This document shows, piece by piece, positions 58,601 through 64,000 of a stretch of DNA of 64,000 bases (positions within the stretch are counted from its first letter, which is position 1; every line of letters begins with the position of its first letter). The notes under the pieces are model-generated. The model was not told where the DNA came from, made no database searches, and worked only from the letters and a program-made list of their open reading frames with translations. The stretch is from Mytilus trossulus. Its lineage: Eukaryota > Mollusca > Bivalvia > Mytilida > Mytilidae. Made by a program: the position numbers and the translations under genes. Location of the stretch: contig NC_086374.1 of the NCBI RefSeq assembly GCF_036588685.1, positions 22,126,886 through 22,190,885 of the forward strand, read 5' to 3'.

Positions 58601-60859
58601 ATATAAATTATATCATTTGATTCACCATAAAATGTATCAAATCCTCGTCGTGTTGGAAGAAATTCATTTTTGTAGAAACCAAGATGCCATTTCCCAATAC
58701 AGTGTGTGCTATATCCAGCCTGTTGAATTTTATCTGCTATAGTCAGACTATCGGTTGGCAAGGCAGTCGGTATAGATGGCTGTATATTACCATGTTGCAT
58801 TCCAGTACGAATCTGTAAATATAAGTGGAAACCATAAAATTAAATCACTTTTTGTACCAGTGAGATATTACATTTGTTTATTGCAAAAATTGACATTTAA
58901 CTAGTTCTAGAGGAAATAAAAAATCATCGTATATCACGATATATACAGGCCTAGAAATGAACTAATCATGTCCAATTATATGACACGATAGAAAATTCAC
59001 ATGTTTATATTCCTTGTTTGTCCCCCGCGTGATGCATTCGTCCATCCGTCTGTCCGTCCTATTTTATTGACGCTCTCTCGTTGCATTGAAGACCTGTTGG
59101 TGACCCTCTGCTGTTGCATGCTCTATGGTCGGGTTGTTGTCTCTTTGGCACATTCCCCGTTTCCATTCTCAATTTTATATTGTACTTGGCATTGTTCAAA
59201 TTTTAATATAAAGAACTTGAAATTCATTTTGGTTAGGACTAGTTGAATATTAAGATTCGTAATCATACATCACTACGATTTAAACTTCGCTGTATCTATT
59301 AATAAATGACGACACTATTGGAAAACGAAAGACTGCAGATCTTTAGAACAGATGATAGAACAGACCAGCTATAATATAACAAACATAGTACATATAAAAA
59401 TCAGGGAATGTAGAATGATTTCCATAGGGACGACTTTCCACACTAGAGATCAAATGGCATGGATGTTAGCAGCTTTATATGTTTCTGTTCAGCAGGTGCA
59501 ATAATAACCAAAACTATACCATTTGACAAGCTATAAAAGTCTCTGGTAAGACACATTGCAAACAGTAAAGCAACGGCCTGGTTTATAATAAAACCAAACA
59601 AATACTACTGTCCCAGGTTAGGGGGACTGTTGGGATTCCGCTAACATCTTTAACCCCGCCATATTATTTATGTATGTGTCTGTCCAAAGTCAGGAGCCTG
59701 TAATTAAGTGGTTGTCGTTTGTTTTTTTTTTACATATTTGTTTTTCATTCATTTTTTTTCATAAATAAGGCCTGGAGTTTTCTCGTTTGAATTGTTTTAC
59801 ATTGTCTTATCTGGGCCTTTTATAGCTGACTATGCGGTATGGGCTTTGCTCATTGTTGAAGGCCGTACGGTGACCTATAGTTGTTTTAATGTCTGTGTCA
59901 TTTTGGTCTCTTGTGGAAAGTTGTCTCATTGGCAATCATACCACATCTTTTTTTTTATATAAAAATCAAATCTGGCAGACAGAACAAATTACCAACACTG
60001 CATTGCATGCTCTTTTATTAGCGTCTCTTAAGTCGTTTTTATGACTGGATATTGATTGTTTTATGCGTATGTATCTGAATAATGTTGCTTATATTTATGT
60101 CAATCAATATGTTACACTTTAATAAACTTTTTACTTACTCTACTTTTTTCCTCTGTTTTCAGCGTAGCATTACTTGCTTACCGAAAATCATAAATTATAT
60201 GATATGGTCATAATAATGAATTAACTGTTTACAAACCTTAAATTTTTTAAATCTATGGCCTTTCATCATCAGGATTAGATCACCTTAGCTGTATTTGGCA
60301 AAATGTTCTTCATCTTCTTACTTTATTTATCCCTTTTAACTTTTTTTATTCGGGCAACATCACTGATGAGTCTTTTGTAGACAAAACTTGCGTTTGGCGC
60401 AAAAACATGATTTCAATCCCGGTTTCTATGATGAGTTTATTTATCACCAGACAAACAGGACATGCTCTTTTGAAGATGCAAAATAAAAAAAACTCGCGTT
60501 AGGCGCAAAAAGATGATTTCAATCCTGGTTTCTATGATGAGTTTATTTATTACCAAACAAACAGAACATGATCTTTTGAAGATGCAAAATAAAACAATGT
60601 GCATCATAGTCTATACTACTCTTACCTGGTATCTTCCAGACAAGAGACAGGATCTAGTAGGTGTGCAAATTGGTTGAACATAATAGTTTTCTAATTTGAC
60701 TCCTTCGTTTGCCAACCTATCTAAGTTAGGGGTACGGATCTCTGATCCATGATATCCAATGTCATTAAATCCATAATCATCTACCAGAATAAAGATAATA
60801 TTGGGCTTACTCAATACCACATCTTGTAAGACGGTTAATAACAGCACAACACAGAACAT
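52396..60859 (-). CDS. Arylsulfatase B-like sulfatase, complete eight-exon gene
   Basis: Exons in transcript order are 60859-60626, 58812-58626, 58020-57851, 57377-57263, 55934-55839, 54549-54306, 53661-53510 and 52661-52396. All seven introns are GT-AG and every junction keeps frame, giving 487 residues. A signal peptide is followed by [11 protein letters not shown]. Active-site residues of the sulfatase fold are all visible: D27-D28, C65 in CTPTR (the cysteine oxidised to formylglycine), R69, K119 and H121 in IGKWHLG, H209 in YQAPHSPL, D268-N269 in FSTDNGG, and K286 in PLRGNKGG. The layout matches the ARSB/ARSI/ARSJ group, secreted or lysosomal enzymes that remove sulfate from glycosaminoglycan sugars. 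Substrate is inferred only. The CTPTR motif has Thr where Ser is usual. Confidence 0.93.
52662..53509 (-). other. Arylsulfatase intron 7
   Basis: GTAAAT to TTAAG. AT-rich; ORFs at 52780, 52821 and 53215 are chance. Confidence 0.7.
53510..53661 (-). CDS. Arylsulfatase exon 7
   Basis: 152 nt, residues 349-400: [18 protein letters not shown] through [26 protein letters not shown] and AIR..DYKLL.G are family landmarks. The donor is GTAAAT. Confidence 0.92.
53662..54305 (-). other. Arylsulfatase intron 6
   Basis: GTATGT to ATAAG; no repeat or gene recognised. Confidence 0.7.
54306..54549 (-). CDS. Arylsulfatase exon 6
   Basis: 244 nt, residues 268-349: [20 protein letters not shown], then [14 protein letters not shown], then [10 protein letters not shown], then [11 protein letters not shown]. 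It contributes the metal-binding D268-N269 pair (D268 is split with exon 5) and K286. Confidence 0.93.
54550..55838 (-). other. Arylsulfatase intron 5
   Basis: GTAAGG to TTCAAG. It contains a long near-perfect hairpin (55043-55181) and two direct copies of CAATATTAGGTTAGTAG near 54742-54790. Confidence 0.7.
55043..55181. mobile_element. 139-bp foldback element in intron 5
   Basis: GTTACATAGTGTGCTAGTGA through ATTCCATATGGGG pairs almost perfectly with CCCCATATGGAATT through CACTATGTAAC, about 60 bp per arm around TCGAGCTTCGCTCTC. The few mismatches suggest a fairly young MITE or a site held identical by conversion. Confidence 0.85.
55839..55934 (-). CDS. Arylsulfatase exon 5
   Basis: 96 nt, residues 236-268: [20 protein letters not shown], then [11 protein letters not shown]. 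The acceptor is TTAAAAG and the donor GTAAGG. Confidence 0.92.
55935..57262 (-). other. Arylsulfatase intron 4
   Basis: GTAAGA to TAAAAG. Nearly half of it is the minisatellite at 56601-57181. Confidence 0.75.
56601..57181. repeat. Minisatellite, about 12 copies of a 45-49-bp unit
   Basis: The unit contains ATTATGTTTGGGTAGCTGTC, then TTATCTAAGTCGATATGAGA, then AGATA. Two variants alternate: AAGTCGATATGAGAAGATAA and AGTGGATATGAGAAAACATA. This suggests a higher-order repeat of about 90-95 bp in part of the array. Confidence 0.85.
57263..57377 (-). CDS. Arylsulfatase exon 4
   Basis: 115 nt, residues 198-236: [20 protein letters not shown], then HRRQYA. It carries H209. The acceptor is TTTGCAG and the donor GTAAGA. 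The longer ORF 57433-57188 is in another frame. Confidence 0.92.
57378..57850 (-). other. Arylsulfatase intron 3
   Basis: GTAAAT to TTGCAG; no repeat or gene recognised. Confidence 0.7.
57851..58020 (-). CDS. Arylsulfatase exon 3
   Basis: 170 nt, residues 141-197: [15 protein letters not shown], then [18 protein letters not shown]. The [10 protein letters not shown] helix region is typical of the ARSB group. The acceptor is TAAACAG and the donor GTAAAT. Confidence 0.9.
58021..58625 (-). other. Arylsulfatase intron 2, with a family A fragment
   Basis: GTGAAT to AAACAG. 58365-58445 holds a short family A copy in reverse (AATGGGGAATGTATCAAAGA). Confidence 0.7.
58626..58812 (-). CDS. Arylsulfatase exon 2
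   Basis: 187 nt, residues 79-141: [20 protein letters not shown], then [20 protein letters not shown], then RGFDTFYG. It carries K119 and H121. The acceptor is TTTACAG; the donor GTGAAT lies inside the longer ORF, which reads on into the intron. Confidence 0.92.
59600..59970 (+). repeat. Dispersed repeat family C in intron 1
   Basis: It runs from ACTGTCCCAGGTTAGGGGGA through TATGCGGTATGGGCTTTGCT to GGCAATCATACCACATC, matching 45520-45890. Confidence 0.75.
60400..60595 (+). repeat. Two-copy direct repeat, about 103 bp
   Basis: ATGATTTCAATCCCGGTTTC at 60408 recurs at about 60511 with few changes. Both copies continue through CTTTTGAAGATGCAAAATAA. The first copy is attached to the CTGATGAGTCTTTTGTAGAC repeat also seen near 760. 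Confidence 0.75.
60626..60859 (-). CDS. Arylsulfatase exon 1: signal peptide and formylglycine motif
   Basis: 234 nt, residues 1-78. [17 protein letters not shown] is the signal peptide, then [20 protein letters not shown], then [15 protein letters not shown]. The donor is CAG|GTAAGA at 60625. Confidence 0.92.
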
Positions 60860-61477
60860 TAAGACCTCTTGGCTGAATTATAATCGAAGGAAGATTTCAT
60901 AAACAGAAAGTTATATTTATGTAAACGTCACGGAGATGTTCATAATGCGATTTTGGAACAGATGTATGCTATGGAAATCAAACTTTCCAAGGCGTGCATT
61001 TTTTTCAATCGGTTATTTGTTTTCAGAACAGATGGACGAAGGAAGAAGAGGAATGCCATTTCCTTTGACAAATATGTAATGAAATAATAAACTGTAAGTA
61101 AACGTATAATTGAAATGAAAATACATGATTTTTAATGCCATCAATTATGTGAACAGAATCGTCTTTTCATGAGTTATAAATGATAAAATAAATAAAGATA
61201 TATGACTGGAAAATTTATTATCGTTTATGCATTAAGTAAAGAAATCATACATTATAGACATGTTAGATAAACAGTTAAATCGACAGCTTGGCAAAAAACT
61301 AGTTCATAAATATTATGTCTATCATGCATTATAATTTTGCTGAACCCAACCGCAATAAATATCAATCTGCCAGACTTTTATCAGTCTTCTACGATTAATG
61401 TACACTTTTATGTGACATTTTTGTTTTTCTAAAAAACAAAGTCTTACATCTCTCCATCATTATATTAAAGCTGCTTC
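60860..61477. other. 5' flank of the arylsulfatase gene
   Basis: No clear TATA box or initiator was found by eye upstream of the start codon on the minus strand; nothing else is recognised. Confidence 0.4.
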
Positions 61478-61590
61478 GATCGTTAAAAGATCGAAATAAA
61501 AGATCGTTAAAAGATCGAAATAAAAGATCGTTAAAGTTCGAAATAAAAGATCGTTAAAGATCGAAATAAAAGATCGTTAAAGATCGAAAT
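61478..61590. repeat. Five-copy 23-24-bp tandem repeat
   Basis: The unit GATCGTTAAAAGATCGAAAT followed by AAAA starts at 61478, 61502, 61526, 61549 and 61572. Each unit holds two GATCG words. It lies about 620 bp upstream of the arylsulfatase start codon. Confidence 0.9.
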
Positions 61591-63280
61591 TCTAAAATTT
61601 GAAAATCTGTGCAAGTTATCATCAGACTTTAAAAAGGGTAAACACTTTACTTGAAATTCAGACAGTTTGACAATGTTCAACAACTATGAAACAATCACAC
61701 TCAAAACATCAGGGATTTCTACCTTTTTGGAGAAATACATGTCCATAATTCTTCCAAAGAAGGATTTGTTTTTTTATTTATAAACCGGTTTTTCTTTGGT
61801 GAAGACAAAGACGTATTTTATATAAGGGTTCAGCTTTGTAGGTTTAGAAAAAAAGAAAAAGGCTTTGTCTCATTACCATGGTGTGGATAAATGGCTTCTA
61901 TAAACAATTGGTTCACTTCTCCAACATGCATGTACTGTAAGCATAACTACTATAAGGAAAACAAGCGCCTATTTCTCTACTGAGTGAAATGATAGTCTCC
62001 AAGAGTAATCATCAGATCAGCAGTCAGTTCCTCAATTCTTATATTACTGAGATTAGAAAATACACCTTCAAAATTCTACGAAGATAAATAAATAAAATGA
62101 TTAGGAAGCTAACATCTTTCTTGTGTGACTTTAGGTGGTTTTGACTGTTCGTTTTAACAAATCACATTTAATCATAAAGCTCTCCATTTATTAAATTTAG
62201 AAAATTTGGGGTTGAGCGTTCCTGGTGAATCTGTAACAAGATACGTGCTTTGAACGCACCAAATTTAAAAAGTGTTATTTTCTTCAACTTTTAACCAAAT
62301 AACAGTTTTGTTATTTTTGTACAATAAGATCCTTGCTATAGAAAAAACATACTATATAAGCATGACAAGGGATACTACTGCAACTACAAATTTATTTTAA
62401 TTATGTCCAGCAATGGAAAAAAACTTAAATTTTACTTATTGCAAAATCATTAAAATAATATTCATTAAAACAAAGTCAGTAGAAATTTTGCACATTTGGG
62501 TTTGCCTATGTAATATATTTCCTTCTTCCTTTGTTGTTTTGTGTGTTTATTTGTTTGTTGGTTGGTTTTCTTTGTTTACCTTTTGGGGGGGTGGGGGTCT
62601 TTATTTTTATTAATATGAACTTAGTTGAATGTTTGAATAAAGCAAGACAAGCATCTTACTTTTAATTTAACATAAAATTATCTTATTATTAGACAACACA
62701 TGTGACTATTTCTGTGATGGACAGTATGCATAAGAAATTCTACTTTTAAGATTCAATAAATAAGTATTCGGTTCATTAAAAAAATCAATGAGAACGAACA
62801 TTTTTGTTATACAAAGCTAAGCAAACAATTGAATATACATATGTAGTTGGTGACACTATTACAATATTCGATTTAAGAGACTTGGTTGATGGACAAGAAA
62901 TTGCGTTTAATCAATGTTTAAAATATTGAATCTGAATCTTAATGACTAGAATACTAGGCTGACATCACAGATCGTGGAAGACATTCTAGTAACCGCTTTT
63001 TGAGGCTTTAAACTGCATGCTTCGCCGCTTCTGACTGTTATTTAATATAATATAGATTTGTGTCACAATTTTTGAATTGATAATATCTCTGAAAGTATAA
63101 ATGCTACACATATCATTTATCAATACTAAGATAAAGTTAATGAGTTGTAAATGCATAAAACAAATAAACTAAACAACGAAAACAATGTCGTTGAGAGAGC
63201 TACCATTTGATTTTTATGGGGGCCTTGGTAAGGGTAGAGGTGGGGTCTAGAAAAAAAATGCATGACAGGCGTTTTGAGTT
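61591..63280. other. Intergenic, no gene recognised
   Basis: AT-rich. The plus ORF at 62413-62613 has no domain. Confidence 0.45.
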
Positions 63281-63307
63281 AAAAAAAAAAAAAAAAAAAA
63301 AAAAAAA
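63281..63307 (+). repeat. Poly(A) tract of 27 A
   Basis: It is preceded by TTTTGAGTT. It might be the tail of an old retroposed copy, but no recognisable body precedes it. Confidence 0.7.
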
Positions 63308-63709
63308 GCATGATGAAATTTATGTAAATAAAATAAAGAAGGTAGAGGGTAAACTAAAAAAAAGGTAGGACCTAATAGAGTTAAAAATAAAAAGGAATGA
63401 CAGAGATTACGACTATAATAAATGCACTACAAAATTTGGTATCCTAGTCCTCACCCAATAAAAACCAAACGGCAGCTCCATAAACCTAGGAACAGCACAA
63501 TAACTGAAAAGCTTATTGTTAATTTATAAACTAATACTTAAGAGGTGCTGAACATTGAAGAAAACTAATTTTATCAATGAGTTTGCAATTTATAAGGAAT
63601 ACATAAAAGCATCCCGATTGCTTGAGGATCACTGAAGGAAATAGTAGAAATGCGCATCTGGTACATTTTATAAAAATTGGTACCGTGAATATTATTATTG
63701 ATACTAATG
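63308..63709. other. Probable 3' untranslated and flanking region of the CAP gene
   Basis: It lies directly after the minus-strand stop of the CAP exon. No AATAAA is obvious within 150 bases on that strand. Confidence 0.35.
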
Positions 63710-63942
63710 TCAAATATTATCATCCTCATCTGATTCGTTATCACGTGGAGATAAACACTTTGAAAATCTTCTTTCAGATGGTTCCTGAACTAAACGTGGC
63801 AAAACTTGTTCGTGATATTTTCCTTTTACGTTACCGACAGGTTTATAACATGCCACTACAATCACGCGCTTCCCTTTCACTGTCATACCAAATCCTACTT
63901 CCTTTGTGTCCTTCCAGATCAACTGTGTAAAATTTCGGCACT
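63710..63942 (-). CDS. CAP-superfamily (GAPR-1/GLIPR2-like) protein, last coding exon
   Basis: After the acceptor ATTTCAG this 233-nt exon encodes the end of a split codon and 76 residues. NFTQLIWKDTKEVGFG is the CAP signature (usual form GHFTQ.VWK....G.G). It is followed by a strand pair and YKPVGNVKGKYHEQVLP, which matches the Y.P.GN....F..NV.P ending of GAPR-1 proteins. A Ser/Asp/Glu-rich tail follows (SPRDNESDEDDNI) before TGA. Earlier exons, with the first His and the two Glu of the CAP cavity, lie beyond 64000. The His of GHFTQ is Asn here. No signal peptide can be judged. Family role: extracellular or Golgi-membrane CAP proteins with sterol or lipid binding. Confidence 0.85.
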
Positions 63943-64000
63943 CTGAAATTATTATGATGTTATGTTTAATATTACAACAGATGTATGTTTCATAATAATC

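Larger units (their letters stand above)
58813..60625 (-). other. Arylsulfatase intron 1, repeat-rich
   Basis: GTAAGA to TTTACAG. It contains family A (59085-59175) and family C (59600-59970) copies in plus orientation and a two-copy 103-bp repeat (60400-60595). Confidence 0.75.

Overview
The window looks like nuclear DNA of a bivalve mollusc, most likely a mussel (Mytilus-type). The grounds are AT-rich DNA with intron-split genes and GT-AG borders, several dispersed repeat families of the kind I recall from mussel genomes, mollusc-type reverse-transcriptase (RT) relics, and a secreted His/Gly/Arg-rich protein gene resembling byssus or shell proteins. The species call rests on recollection, not on a search. 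I see no CRISPR array, rRNA or operon.

Layout. 1-2540: dispersed repeats and a 428-bp tandem duplication. 2541-22750: three unequal copies of a long tandem unit (copies start at 2541, 6970 and 14711) with no convincing gene. Comparing the copies exposes nested mobile elements: a composite of two identical inverted-repeat elements (11254-13358), a palindromic TA-flanked element broken by a retroelement tail (17626-19731), and two related CGAT-rich elements with GTCACAC termini (17513-20415 and 20421-22269). 22751-33270: a graveyard of RT fragments and dispersed repeats, including a 548-bp inverted pair.

Four protein genes are supported. (1) 33322-38266 (+): a three-exon gene for a secreted His/Gly/Arg-rich repeat protein of 424 residues, with a 20-nt microexon. 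(2) 43397-44365 (+): an intronless rhodopsin-class GPCR of 322 residues with melatonin-receptor-like motifs. (3) 60859 down to 52396 (-): a complete eight-exon arylsulfatase B-like gene; every junction keeps frame and gives 487 residues with the expected active-site residues. (4) 63942 down to 63710 (-): the last coding exon of a CAP/GAPR-1-like gene running off the right edge.

The genes are independent eukaryotic transcription units and nothing suggests a shared pathway. Introns and intergenic DNA are rich in hairpin elements, minisatellites and repeats. Exon coordinates come from reading splice sites by eye and protein continuity. Repeat boundaries are approximate unless a target duplication or palindrome fixes them.
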